A stretch of DNA of 64,000 nt from Cucumis sativus. Lineage: Eukaryota; Streptophyta; Magnoliopsida; Cucurbitales; Cucurbitaceae. The translations under genes and the position numbers were made by a program. Below the pieces are notes generated by a model. It searched no databases. It was not told the DNA's origin and saw nothing but the letters and a program-made list of their open reading frames with translations. Shown here one piece after another: positions 51,956-63,388 of the stretch; within the stretch, counting starts at the first letter, position 1, and each line of letters begins with the position of its first letter. Location: assembly GCF_000004075.3 (NCBI RefSeq), contig NC_026657.2, forward strand, positions 19,030,501-19,094,500, in the 5' to 3' direction.

Positions 51956-52839
51956 AGGGCAAATTAAACACAAAAAGTGAAATATTATGCTTTCCAAGTT
52001 TGATTAAAACAGTGGTTTTGTGGCTCATTGGTAAATTATGGTAAGGAATCGAAGAAATGATTCAAAGCCCCTTTCTCCACTATTCTTTCCATTTATTTGT
52101 ACTAAATTATTCAATCACAAGTCATCACATCATAATTTATCTTTTTACTTTTTTTAAAAAATATCTTAATTTATCTTGTGTATTGGATGCAAATAAGTGC
52201 ATCTCTAACACTACTTTTATTTTAATTTTTACTTTTTTTTAGTTCAAATACTTTTAGGTTTGATTTAAATTAACGGGTCCATGTAATTCTAAAATATATT
52301 TTTCGCTTTTGAACCTTTAAGAATAATTCATTATTTTTTTCAACATTATGACTCTCATTATATATATATAAAAGATATATATAAAGGATATATGAAAACA
52401 AACTTTAACTGTATGGTTGTTTTAAATGTAACATGAACGAAAGATCATAAAGAAAAGAAAGACAGAGGGAAGAAAGTGAAAGGAAGATTGATGAAATATA
52501 CAAAGAAATGAAGAGAGAAGAGAGAAGAGAGAAGGCATAAACGCGTAAAGATATATATTTGTGTTCAATCAAACCCCTAAGGCCCTAAATTTTGAATTTG
52601 GTTGGGGAGCGATTTTGCCACTTTCTTCTTTCCCATATTAAACCTTCCCTTACGTCTCTATCCCTTGCCTCCTAAAATTCTACTTTAAAACCCTCTTTTC
52701 ATAAACAGAAGTGTAGATTCAATTATTAAAATTTATCTATCATAAACTATACCACTACTAAAAATCTATAATCATTCATCATTTTTCTATATTTCAAATT
52801 ATTTTAAAATGTTGTCATTCTCCGATTGTCGACTTTTTT

Positions 52840-53110
52840 ATTTTGTTGATAAACTTGATACACATTATTGATATATATACACTTGATAATGACGTACTTA
52901 ACTGGTAAACTGCTGCTAAATTTGTTAATGATTCACTTGTTTATATTATTGATACTTAATACATTTGATTGATATATTTGGTAATTATATATTTAACTGA
53001 TACTCCTGATAAACTTTGATTATGATCATCATCAGCTCTTTTATAATAGTATATAATGTTGATACATTTAATTGATATACTGTTGATAAACTAGACTGAG
53101 TTGATGTACC
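52840..53110 (-). repeat. TGTATCAA-type repeat, inverted copy
   Basis: GTTGATAAACTTGATACAC, TTGATACATTTAATTGATATAC and related units recur. Read on the minus strand they match the TGTATCAACA repeats at 24245-24605. Confidence 0.5.
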
Positions 53111-53115
53111 TTAAC

Positions 53116-53271
53116 TTATAATTGTACACTTAGATCAGGAAAAAAAGGAATGAACTTCATCTTTGCAGGCAACTGACTATCCCAAGGTCTCTCTTTCACC
53201 AACCAATACTCCTCCACAACATATGTTGTTGACCACCGCTCCACCTTCCTGCTGCTTATATTTTCATTCAT
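53116..53271 (-). CDS. 51-residue ORF of unknown function
   Basis: ATG-initiated frame adjoining the TATCAA repeat. Its middle (RKVERWSTTYVVEEYWLV, then KERPWDSQLPAKMKFIPFF) has more Trp, Tyr, Glu and Arg than chance ORFs in this AT-rich DNA, so it may be a small gene or a leftover exon. No domain recognised; no splice partners identified. Confidence 0.25.
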   Translation of the reverse strand: MNENISSRKVERWSTTYVVEEYWLVKERPWDSQLPAKMKFIPFFPDLSVQL

Positions 53272-55446
53272 TATCGCACATCCATTTGCACGCGCTTCTC
53301 TTTCTCTCTTTTAAAAATATGTAAAAACAACCATTAAAAATCCAAATTTGAAGTTTTTGTCATATTTGCAAGATGTCAAATATGAGTGACAACTACAACA
53401 AAATTACATATTCAAATGCGACTGATCATAATTTTTCTAAATTTAAACAAAACTCAAAACTTACAAATAAAATATTTAAGTCTTGAAATTTGGACGCCAA
53501 ATTGTCACAAATAAAAGTGGAAAGATATCAACTTTGTACCACATTTATTGTGTAAAAAGAAAATAAAGTGAGTTAAATTAATTACCTCCAACCTTAATTT
53601 GGACAATCAAATTTAAACAATGTGCAATTTTGTTGAAGATACTCACTGCATTGATCACAATATAAATTTACCTTCCTAAATATTTATGAATTTCATTTTG
53701 ATGTCAACAAATTTCTTGATATCAACAAACTTCACCATATTTTTAAAAATATGTTATGCACGTAGCATGGAAAAAATATCATATTAGAAAAAAAAATCAA
53801 ATTTTGTCATTGATTATCCTTCCATTCAACTTAAACTATATCATTAGCAATTTTTAACAAAATCAAGTCATGTTAATTTATGTAAATAATGTTAGTCGAT
53901 CATAACACACATACGCTTTTTATTATATTCATATACATTAAATGCTTTGTGTGTATATATATATATTGGACATTAAGGAATTCTTGAGCTCAAACCTATG
54001 ACTCTGTCCTACAAAATTAAGAATGTGTAGATAGATATAATTGGGAGGTGTGATTCATGGCCCCATGCCATCTCATTAAAATTCTTAAGCTTTAAAAAAC
54101 GTTCACACATTTGTTTTTCTTTTCTTAAAGAAAGCAATGACCAATGAGGTAGCATGTTTGAAAGCAGCCTAAAAATGTTCTTTAGTTAAAGCATAAATAA
54201 TTCTATTTCTAATTTTATTAATATTATGGTAATAAAATACATTTTCCAAAAAAAGAAAAAAAAGAAAAAAGAAAAAAGAAATGAATTGAAGGTGTAAACG
54301 TGGACTAATTCAAATGCAAATAATTGGAAGGTAAAAAGAAAAGGTGAATCAAAAGGAGAAAGAAAATGGGAGAGAATAAGTGATGAAACTAAGAAGAAAA
54401 ATAGTAAGAAATTAGAGAATCAACGAGTTGACTTATGGTTCTTTGTATTTTGTTTAAGCTAAGGCGTGTGGTGACCATTCTAATATCAAATCTCATTCTC
54501 CCTACTCTTTTCTTTTGTTATTATATTAATCTCTCTACTACACTTTCTTCTTCTTCTTCTTCTTCTCTCTTTATTTATTGTTTTTAAACATTTGTTCAAA
54601 CACTTTCTTTTTATCATTATGCTTTTCACCAAATTTTATAAAACCTTCTTTTTCTAAAAAAATAATAGTACTAGAAATTCATGATGTAGTCCTTCTTCCC
54701 AACACCAACCAATGTGCATTCTAGTATAGGATCACTTCTTTTAACATAACTCTCATATATATTTATTATGAATTATAATATGAGCACATTCCCTATTTGA
54801 AAAGTTCAACTATTAATGGATACCACAACTATACTACTTTTAAGATGGATAATTAATGGTACGTTCAAAATTGTAAAAGATGATGCATATATCACGATCA
54901 TCTCTAATATCTTGATTTCTAAGCTCTTATGAGTTACAATCAATTTTTGATGAAGTTGAATAGGAGTTTCTGCCTACTAAATATAGCTACTTCTATTTCT
55001 GTTGAGGCAAAGCTACTCATGAAAATATTATGTGTATAGCTATGGTATTTCTTTTTTCTTTTCTTCTTTTATGATCCATATGTATTGTTTTTTGTTTAAA
55101 ATATTTGTTAAAAGAAAGTGAAAATTACTTACTAGACAATTGCATACTTATGTGCTGTTGGTCGAGGAACTATTATATAACCTAATGGCTCAACAAGATT
55201 CCAATACTTAGTTATCAATTAAAAAAAAACTCATAAATAAAACAAGTATTTTTCATTAATTTATTTAAGATTTCATTTTGATATTTGTAATTAGCAAGGA
55301 AGATTAAATTAATTATAGAATTGAACTAAACTAAGAAAATGAGGAATAGAAATCAGTACTTGAGAATTTAAGATTGCAATGTAATTAGTATGATGGTGTT
55401 ATTAGAAAGTTTAAGATGGATAGGAGACCCTTATGATAAAATAATT

Positions 55447-55520
55447 TGTTTAAAATTAAAAATAGTTTGTTTAAAATTAAAAATAGTTTGTTTAAAATTA
55501 AAAAAGAATTTGTTTAAAAT
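55447..55520. repeat. ~21-bp triplicated unit
   Basis: TTTGTTTAAAATTAAAAATAG is repeated in tandem three times, with a fourth, slightly altered copy (AAAAAAG-AATTTGTTTAAAATTG). Confidence 0.85.
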
Positions 55521-55714
55521 TGTAGACCATTCTTAAAATTGTTGAAGTAGGGTGAGAAAAATAAATTTAATTTATATGGTCGGCCATTTGAGCAACGTGT
55601 AGAGTCCAAAGCCATTACAAAAATTGGGTCCCAAAGTTAATAAGAACCACAAGTCTATCCATTGCATCATCCCTTTAAACTTCCCCTAAAATATCTTCTC
55701 CTCCACTCATCACC

Positions 55715-55756
55715 TGCCACGTACTATTCACTCTCTGCTCTGACATTTGCCACGTC
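55715..55756 (+). promoter_or_regulatory. Two CCACGT (ACGT-core) elements upstream of SIG5
   Basis: GCCACGTAC (about 55717-55725) and GCCACGTCAC (about 55749-55758) lie about 230-270 bases before the leader splice donor. ACGT cores are targets of bZIP factors such as HY5 and ABA-response factors; SIG5 in Arabidopsis is blue-light- and stress-induced. Function here is inferred. Confidence 0.4.
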
Positions 55757-55985
55757 ACCCTTCACTCCACTTTCTCCACTTTCTCCACCGTTGATTCCTT
55801 CCTAAACCCCTCCTCCTCACCCTCCATTTCTCTCAATTCTAAACTTACATTGTTTTGTGGACACCAAAATTCATGTATTTAGGACACTGTCATTTTAAGC
55901 TTCTGCTCTCTCATTCTGCCAAACAAACCAAAAAGAACCATAATAATAATAAAAAAAATCTTTGCTTTTCCTTTATCTTTTGAAG

Positions 55986-56585
55986 GTTAGTGTTTCTCAA
56001 CTTAGTTTTCTTTTCCTGTTTTATTTTGGATGAACCTGTTAGTATTCAATCTTCTGGTTGTTTTTTTGGGCAAATTTAGAGAATCTTGCTTTTTGTGTGA
56101 ACCTTCTTCAACATGGGGGTTTTAGGTGCAAATGGTTGGATTATTGTGTGTTTATGAACATTGTCTCTTAGATTAGATCCCCCACAATAAACCTACATGT
56201 ATAAACACCTAAAGTTTCAAGCTTTGTAATTCCCCAGTTTGTTCTAACCGTAAAGAAGATGAAGTTTGGGGGGTGAAAAGGACTTCTTTACGTTACTTTT
56301 AAGGAAAATGGTATTAGCTTTGTGCTAAAACTAACTACAAAAGGTGGTATTTCTTCTACCTGTGATGACTATTAGCTTGTTGTACCAAAATGGATGCTCT
56401 TAAGGATTTGTGCTAATGAATTGTTTGGTGATTCATCCCCAAGCGAAAATTTAGTCCTTTCCTTTCTGAAGACTTTTAGCCATTGTATTGTTTCGAGGTT
56501 AGGATTAGAATGATAAGAGTTTCATTTACCATTTTATTGTATGCTGCTGGAGCTTCTATATTGACTTCTTTTTCTTGTTTTTAAG
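55986..56585 (+). other. Probable 5' UTR intron of SIG5
   Basis: TTTTGAAG followed by GTTAGTG at 55986 fits a donor. A pyrimidine-rich tract ending TTTTTAAG at 56585 fits an acceptor only ten bases before the SIG5 ATG (56596). The intervening 600 bases are T-rich with stops in all frames, as expected of a leader intron. Confidence 0.6.
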
Positions 56586-56595
56586 GCTACTTGGT

Positions 56596-59500
56596 ATGGG
56601 AGTTGTGACTGTTTCAAGCGCTGCAGCACGAACTCCTTTTCGGCTGGGTGTGAAATTTTCTAATCACAGTTCTACATTGAAAAGACCATCGATTGTTGCT
56701 TTTAAAGCAGATAAGCACACAAACACGACACTGGTCTCACCCCACGAGCAAGTAACATTGCCTGTGGAGAGTAATAACAGAAGGAAGAAAAGATCAGGAA
56801 ATACTAGCAAACCGTTGAAGAGAGTTAAAGCTGTCCTTATAGATGAAGCTACTCCATGTTCTCTGGATTTGGATTACAATGAGGCTGCTGCTAAACTTGA
56901 AAACATTTTCAAGCTTAGCCCTATGACTGAGGATTCTGATAAGGAGTGTAAAGATGGCAGATCAAAAAGAGGACAGAAAAGGAGCAAAAAATCAGCCAAT
57001 AGACCAGGTGATGGCATTGTCAGGAACCAAACTAAGAGGATTAAGCGACTAGATCTCGATAAAAGGATTGCATTGAAAAACAAAAAGGAAGGCAAAGCGG
57101 TTGCTTTATTAAGGAAACAAAAAGATACTAAAAATGAAGCTGATGAGATTGATGGTCTGCTATTAAATCTTGAAAAGAGGATAGCATTGAAAAGTAACAA
57201 GGAAGGAAAAGCGGTTCCTTCATTAAGGAAACAGAAAGAAACCAAAAATGAAGATGATGAGATTGATAGGCTTGTAAGAGACTACTCTGCTTCAACTGAT
57301 TTGGTTAGCTTAGACTGGAAGAAAATGAAGATTCCTCCTGTTCTTCCTTCATCAGAGCATACCCGCTTGTTCAAGTTGGTCCAGCCAATGAAGGTGAGGG
57401 ATAAGAATTTGAATGCAGGAAACTGATTTCAATGGAAGTTTGAATAAAAGTCATTCTTGTTCACTGTCAATTAACGTCTTCCTCTATCAGGCACTTGTTG
57501 AAGTACAAGAGGAGCTGCAGAAAGGGTTAGGAAGAGAACCAACTGAAGGGGAATTGGCAAATGCAACGAATATGAATGTAATTCAAGTAAGGAGACAACT
57601 GGAGGTCGGTCGTGCTGCCAGAAATAAGCTCATTAAGGTAAGAGTCACTTCATTCCCACAATTAAAGCATCATTGCTTCAGGCTTCCATGATACCATCAC
57701 ATCCTTCAAATGGCATACGAGGATATATACTCAATGCCTTTTCTATCCCATGAAAATAAGTTAATTTCAATTCTCATCCATCACCCATGGAATTTGTCAG
57801 AAACCTACAAGATTTTTATGATTGATATGTTTGCTTGCGATATTCTATGTAATCACTACCTAAGATAACCTATTGAAGAAAGTGCAACTAGCCTGAATAT
57901 AGTTGTTATCGATTTGATATATATGTACATTGTACAGTGTCTACTGCAAAAAAGATGAAACTAATGGTTAGATTTTACATCTGTTGCAGCACAATCTACG
58001 CCTTGTATTATTTGTAATCAACAAATACTTTGAAGATTTTGCAAGTGGGCCAAAATTTCAAGACCTTTGTCAAGCAGGAGTCAAGGGACTCATTACAGCA
58101 ATTGATCGATTTGAGCCAAAGAGGAAATTTCGGCTATCGACTTATGCTTTATTTTGGATAAGGCATGCTATTATCCGGTCAATGACTCTGTCAAGCTTCA
58201 CACGTGTCTCATTTGGACTTGATTCGGTTAGTTCTTAGTCTACTTCAGCCTTTTCATTCCTCAACTTTTTATCACAGCAATGGATTACTTGCATTGATCA
58301 ATCATCATTGTACTTTTCTCCATGACATCATATTATTGCTGCTAAATGTGAAACAAATAAAAGAAGTTATCTCGAATAGAGAAGAAACAGAGAGAAGGAT
58401 AGCAAGGCAATATTTAAACTTTAAACTAAAATCTCATATTATGAGTTTGATCTTGACATCTCTATGAAATAATTACATAAGAAAAAAGAATAAGATACCG
58501 ACGAAATCTTGAGGGTGTAGATTCCTGCTACCGTCTGAAGGGGAAGGAAGGTTTTCTATCCTTCTAGTTGTAGTTCAAAGGAAAAAAAAAAAAAAGACTC
58601 TTAAAGTTTTGAAGCTCTGCATTTCAACTGACTGAAAGTGCAATAAAATTCATGCCAGAGTAGTTAGAAATTTTAGGAAGCAAGCTTTACGATAAATCAT
58701 TAGCTCAGATTGCAAGATTTCTTTTACAGGTTCATATTGGCATCAATTAAAAAGTTGAACTGAATCTCATTACTTTGTTATGGTTTAAATCTAAAGCATC
58801 TTCTAAATGATTTTTGGTGCGTATGATGGCATAGATTATTGAGATTGGACCTTTCTTAGTGCAGGTAAGAGTTGAAATTCAAAGAGCTAAACTTGAGTTA
58901 TTATGTGAGCTTCATAGATTACCAACAGAGGGAGAGATAACTGCAAAAGTTGGCATCTCACAAGAGAGGTACCTAGAAGTAATGAGAGCTACAAAACCAG
59001 TTTACTCTCTCCATTCAAGGCACTCAACTACATCGGAAGAGTTGATCAATGGGATCACTGATGTAGAAGGCACGGGAGGTGACAACCGAAGGCAACCAGC
59101 TCTTCTGAGGCTTGCTTTAGACGATGTGGTAATTTTCTTGTACAAATCTTGTTAATACGTTCCCTTTCTCCTCCAAAGCACAACGTTTTTTTCCTTCTTT
59201 TTTATATATGCATTTGTTCAATTAATAGTACAGGACAATATTAAATTCTAAATAGACAACCACCGTGTATTGAACCCCCATTACCTCTTAGCTCTTTATC
59301 GAACTCAAACATTTTATTCACTACTAGTTCAACCCACGGTGGTTCCTTCTAACCACAATGTTAATCATCTTAAAAGAATGTTTGGATTTTGAACATAGCC
59401 GGAGATGTTTTCTTTCATATTTCTGCTAAATATTTATCACCCTTGTTTCCATGATTTAACTTGTGAAATATATCCGGTAAAAATGTATTCTCATCATGAA

Positions 59501-59920
59501 TTAAAGGTGAAACGCATCTTACCGGTATGTTATACATCTATTTTGTTTGTTTGAGATGCAACTGATTTGAACAGCTTTTGGTAGATTTCTTAGGCATTGC
59601 AGACATGGGATTTTACTTTTAACTCAAAATTGTTGGGCGGATGGGAGCCGTTTTTCTTGAAATGTCATACATTGCTGATATTTATATTTTAATTAATAAC
59701 ATGTTCTTAAAAACTTTTCCAGCTTGATTCTCTTAAGCCAAAGGAGAGCTTGGTGATCAGACAGAGATACGGTCTCGATGGCAAAGGAAACCGAACATTA
59801 GGTGAGATAGCCGGAAATCTAAATATTTCAAGGGAAATGGTTCGAAAGCATGAAGTGAAAGCTCTCATGAAGCTGAAGCATCCTGCAAGAGTCGATTACC
59901 TTCGTAGGTATTTAATCTGA
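56596..59920 (+). CDS. SIG5: Plastid RNA polymerase sigma factor SIG5/SIGE
   Basis: Nuclear-encoded sigma-70 factor that directs the plastid-encoded RNA polymerase; SIG5 is known for the blue-light-responsive psbD promoter and stress induction. Exons 56596-57393, 57491-57637, 57990-58226, 58865-59128 and 59723-59920 join in frame to 547 residues. The N terminus ([18 protein letters not shown]) is a Ser/Ala/Arg-rich chloroplast transit peptide. Residues 80-240 are a basic, charged linker with an internal 38-residue duplication. [20 protein letters not shown] begins the conserved part. Region 2 follows with HNLRLVLFV (316-324), [17 protein letters not shown] (359-367) and WIRHAI (371-376). Region 3 is in exon 4, and region 4.2 has the helix-turn-helix [20 protein letters not shown] (507-526). 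The highly SIG5-specific N-terminal half makes the paralogue call firm. A SINE lies in intron 4. Confidence 0.96.
57049..57276 (+). repeat. Internal 114-bp duplication in SIG5 coding sequence
   Basis: Residues about 152-189 and 190-227 are head-to-tail copies ([16 protein letters not shown].. and [16 protein letters not shown]..), 28 of 38 positions identical by eye. The frame is kept, and each copy ends in DEIDxL. Confidence 0.9.
59225..59344 (-). mobile_element. SINE (Au-like), truncated, in SIG5 intron 4
   Basis: Read on the minus strand from 59344: ACCACCGTGGGTTGAACTAG (A-box region), then GAGCTAAGAGGTAATGGG and the B-box-like GGTTCAATAC (59276-59267), then TTAGAATTTAATATTG. This order matches widespread plant Au-type SINEs. 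The 3' half is missing. Confidence 0.55.
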
Positions 59921-60529
59921 ACGGATGAGAACATCATGCTTTGTTTCAATGATCTTGTACTCTGGATAATTTGTTATGGCCAAAACATCTCAAGGGGCAA
60001 GAGATTTGTACCATATATTTGTAACTACTTGAATATAGAAACCTCACACCATATGATTCATATTTTGAAGGACATTACAATTGGTAGCTCTGCTACTTTC
60101 TTTGTAGGAAGAAGAGAGTTTTATAGGAGAAAAATAGCGACCCCCCCTGTATACACAGTATTATGTTCTAGAAATATATTATACTGTTTACAAGTTACAC
60201 CTCTGACTGCTTTCTTAGTTTCTACTGCAAAAAGGAACAAAGCAAGGAAAGCAGAACTAGTGGTTTTCACTTTCCAGTTTCATTTCTTCTTATCTTTAGA
60301 GGAAGAAACTTCGTTGGCTATCAGTATCAACACGAGAAAGGATACAACTTTTTCTTTTGGAAGAGATTTTATGGATACATTCAATATGCAGTCACATCAT
60401 AGATATATCTAGAAGCTCAACCATTCTACAGAGACATTTAAAATAGGAAAACTAGTTTTTCCTGTTTCAAGACTGACCCTTTGTTCTCAAAATTCTGTTG
60501 AAATAGTTAGGATCAACAAAACAAATTAA
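59921..60529. other. SIG5 3' flank
   Basis: Probable 3' UTR and spacer. The chance ORF here has no family resemblance. No other feature seen. Confidence 0.5.
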
Positions 60530-60644
60530 GGGTCTGTTTGGTAACGTTCCCACGTCCCCGTTTTCTGTTTCTTGTTTCTTGTTTTCTGTTTCTTCTTTTT
60601 TAGAAGAAGGAACATGAATGTGTTTGATAACTGTTTATTGTTTC

Positions 60645-60824
60645 AACTATCATGGGTTAGTTAAAAAATTAAATAAGAGGTCATGAGTTCGATCCATGGT
60701 GGTCACCTACCTGGTAATTAATTTTCTATGAGTTTCCTTGACACTTAAATGTTGTAGGGACAGGTCAGGAAAGTGTTCGATTGTCGTACATGTAAGCTAG
60801 CCCAGACACTCACAAATATAAAAG
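60645..60824 (+). mobile_element. Au-like SINE nested in the MITE
   Basis: GGTTAGTTAAAAAATTAAAT, AGAGGTCATGAGTTCGATCC (B box GTTCGATCC, 60687-60695), GGTGGTCACCTACCTGG, TGAGTTTCCTTGACACTTAA, and an end reading GCCCAGACACTCACAAATAT then AAAAG follow the order of Au-type plant SINEs. It appears nearly full at the 3' end; the 5' end is weakly defined. Confidence 0.65.
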
Positions 60825-60875
60825 AGAAGAAAAAGAAAAAAACTCACGGCTAAAACACATATGGAGGAAGAGGAA

Positions 60876-61010
60876 GAAAAAAGAAACCACCTAAAAAGTG
60901 GTTATTTGGGAAAAACAATGGAGATAAGAGAAAGAAAAAAGAAACCATGTGAAGAGTGGTTATTTGGAAAAGAAGATGGAAATAAGAGAAAGAAAAAGGA
61001 AATCACTAGT
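60876..61010. repeat. 58-bp tandem repeat, 2.3 copies
   Basis: GAAACC(A/C)..AGTGGTTATTTGG..GAAAGAAAAA-type units start at 60883, 60941 and 60999, a constant 58-bp period inside the MITE. Confidence 0.8.
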
Positions 61011-61090
61011 GGAGAAAAAAATCTATTTTTTTTCTTCCTAATAATTCCTAGGTTTCTATTTTTTTTAGAACGTTATCAAACAGGCTCTAA

Positions 61091-63175
61091 CTTTTCATCT
61101 TATATCTAAATTATCAATTGTTTTGGATTTGATGTAATCTCACCCAAAATTGAGACTTTAGTTAGGTTTTTTCAAATATCACGTAATATACATGTACAAT
61201 CTTGGTGTTGATCGTGTGGGAATGAACAGTTTGGATATAAACTGAAAAAATGAATTTTTATTCAAATTTTGGTGGTTGGTTTGAAGACATTGTAAATAAA
61301 GATGTTGGTAGTTGAGTCAAGGAAAATGATCTTTAAAAAGAATATCTTTAAAATTAAATCATCTTTGTATAGTTTGATACTTTTTGTTACGTCCCGCAAT
61401 TAGATATATGTTCATAAATTACCTTTACGTTCAAATCTTAAGTGAGAATTTTGAAGATACTATAGAAAGTATTAAATTTATAACCTAACACATTGTTTGA
61501 ATCTTACGATATTGAGATTGAGAGAAATGATTTATCTTCTCCATGGTTGAAACTAAACCAACCTCAAAATGTAGAGACGAAAATGGTAATATTGTAACCT
61601 TATTATTATATTTTGATTTTGTTGGATGGTTATTAGGAGACAGGGTTTTGAATCTAGATCTGACCTTTTTGGATTGAATACAAGCAATCTCTTATGTCAC
61701 ACAACTCCCTTGATGGATTTTCCTACTGAAAGGGAAGTTTGTTGAGAATATGGAATATGAAATCTACACTTCACTCTTCTTTCCCTTTCCGGAAGACAAA
61801 AAATTACTTCTCAATAAAGCTTCATGAATTTCTCTGTTTCATCACTACTTATGCTACCAATACCTCTTTAAATAATAATGGAGCTCAGATTCAAAACAAT
61901 TACAAGCCTTGATTCCATCGGTGAAACTTGAATGCTTATATATTTTCTCATATAGGCTTGAAAAGTTTTGCAAAATAAAGAGATTTCCTATTGAATTTCA
62001 TACAAATATCCATGCATATGTTGATATATCCGTAAATCAAAGGGTTTGATATCAATATTAAACATCCAAGGATATATCCAACATCTTTTATAAATGCTAA
62101 AAAAAAAAGAATTCATCATCTATTTAGTGTAATATGGATGGAAATATTTATAACTATATTCATTTACTTAATTATTAATCAAAATAAATTTTATAAATTT
62201 TGTGACTTTGAAATGTAGGTTGATATCGATATATCTATAAAATAGAAATCTCGATATCAACATCATCCATATTTTAATCCATGAAAATATCTAATTCAAC
62301 ATCTCACCACTTCAATCAATGTCAACATTTTCAACTATGGTCAAAGATCAATATCCATCAACATTGAATTTAACAACTACATAAGCCTTAGCCTCTCATA
62401 CATACCTATTATGTTTAAAATCAAATCAGAGGTCAGAACGCACGGATCATAAGCTACACATGCCTAAACCTAAGAACCTATTTCGTTAGGAAAGCACATA
62501 CTCGAAGTTACCAACTCCATGAATCCAACATTCTAAACAACAGTTGCATATTTGGTAGTAGACCAACCCACTTTCCTGCTTGCAAGAGTATTTAGGATCT
62601 TTTCATCATTTTCTAACAGTTTTCAACATGATTTGATGAAGAAACCTATCGTCAAATCAAAGAAATGTCAAATATTTTTTTTATGTTTATGTGGCCCTGA
62701 TTTCCAGATAGTTACAAGCATGGTTATATAACTCCAACCAACATTACGTGATAAGTAAAATATCCAACAATAGACGGACAATACTTAAATCAAGACCTAG
62801 TTTCACTATCCGAAACTAGCAACCAAAATAATTAACCAGTAAACTCATAAATGTCTCATTGTGCGTACAACCATAAATCCTACACTACCTAGCCAAAATC
62901 CTGGAAACGAAGCAAGGGGTACTTCTATACTTCTTATTCTTGAATGGGTGTTGAATTCCTTTGTAAAGACGGGTACTTCAACCATGGAAGACAGCAGCCT
63001 ATAATTTAAACACAATTAACCAGCAAAGGGAGTAAGTGTGAAATGTGTATTGAGAGAGTAGTATTACTTCCAGTCTGGCTCCATAACAATGTAGATCCAA
63101 TATGCCTTGGTGTGTAATATCACAGCAAGTCTCATCCCCACCCTTTTCCATCCAGACAATCTTTAAGGATTTCTC
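61091..63175. other. Intergenic with ATATC-rich repeats
   Basis: AT-rich. Around 61990-62360 the motifs GATATATC, GATATCAA, CGATATC and ATATCCATCAACA recur in both orientations, which looks like a decayed transposon. No gene seen. Confidence 0.5.
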
Positions 63176-63388
63176 TTAGACTATAGGCTCGGTCCAATCC
63201 TGAATGGCAAGCCCTTCTGAGACATCAGCTAGAGATTTGAGATTGCATTTGATCAATGTCTCTACAACGAAGCAAGTCTCATCCTTTGTGTTTCCTTCAG
63301 GAGTGTCCACCACGAATGACTCAACAACGAGAGTCCCAGGCCTTCCTTCTATGATTTCTGAATGAAGGGAGATAATTGAAGAGTAGTT
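63176..63388 (-). pseudogene. Orphan last exon of a PYL ABA receptor
   Basis: Starts right after an intact acceptor (CTTTTCTCCAG) with NYSSIISLHSEIIEGRPGTL, continues SFVVDTPEGNTKDETCF and ends with TLIKCNLKSLADVSEGLA..TEPIV: 70 residues, closely matching the final exon of PYL7-10 type abscisic acid receptors (START fold; last strands and the C-terminal helix). Changes at normally fixed sites are visible: CYFVEAL reads CFVVETL, SERLA reads SEGLA, and the end TEPIDR is cut to TEPIV. No upstream exons with the gate (SGLPA) or latch (HRL) loops were found up to 64000. Most likely a partial duplication; the missing exons could lie beyond the window after a long intron, but the substitutions argue for decay. 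Confidence 0.8.

Larger units (their letters stand above)
51956..55985. other. Intergenic between WRKY and SIG5
   Basis: AT-rich. Contains a TATCAA-type repeat in inverted orientation (52840-53110), a 51-codon ORF (53116-53271), a TTC tract (about 54547-54567) and a three-fold TTTAAAATTAAAAATAGTTTG repeat (about 55447-55520). No established gene. The last 300 bases are the SIG5 promoter and leader. Confidence 0.55.
60530..61087. mobile_element. Tourist-like MITE (PIF/Harbinger type)
   Basis: Terminal inverted repeats GGGTCTGTTTGGTAACGTTC (from 60530) and, on the opposite strand from 61087, GAGCCTGTTTGATAACGTTC match at 17 of 20 positions. TAA target duplications flank both ends (60527-60529 and 61088-61090), the signature of PIF/Harbinger insertions. 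No transposase is encoded. The inside holds a nested SINE and a 58-bp tandem repeat. Confidence 0.82.

Noticed and set aside
56874..57245. 123-codon minus-strand frame
   Set aside because: Antisense of the SIG5 duplicated linker; repeats of the same words reflect the duplication.
59936..60412. 158-codon plus-strand frame after SIG5
   Set aside because: No ATG context, no domain; composition fits a 3' UTR read-through. SIG5 ends at a conserved position at 59920.
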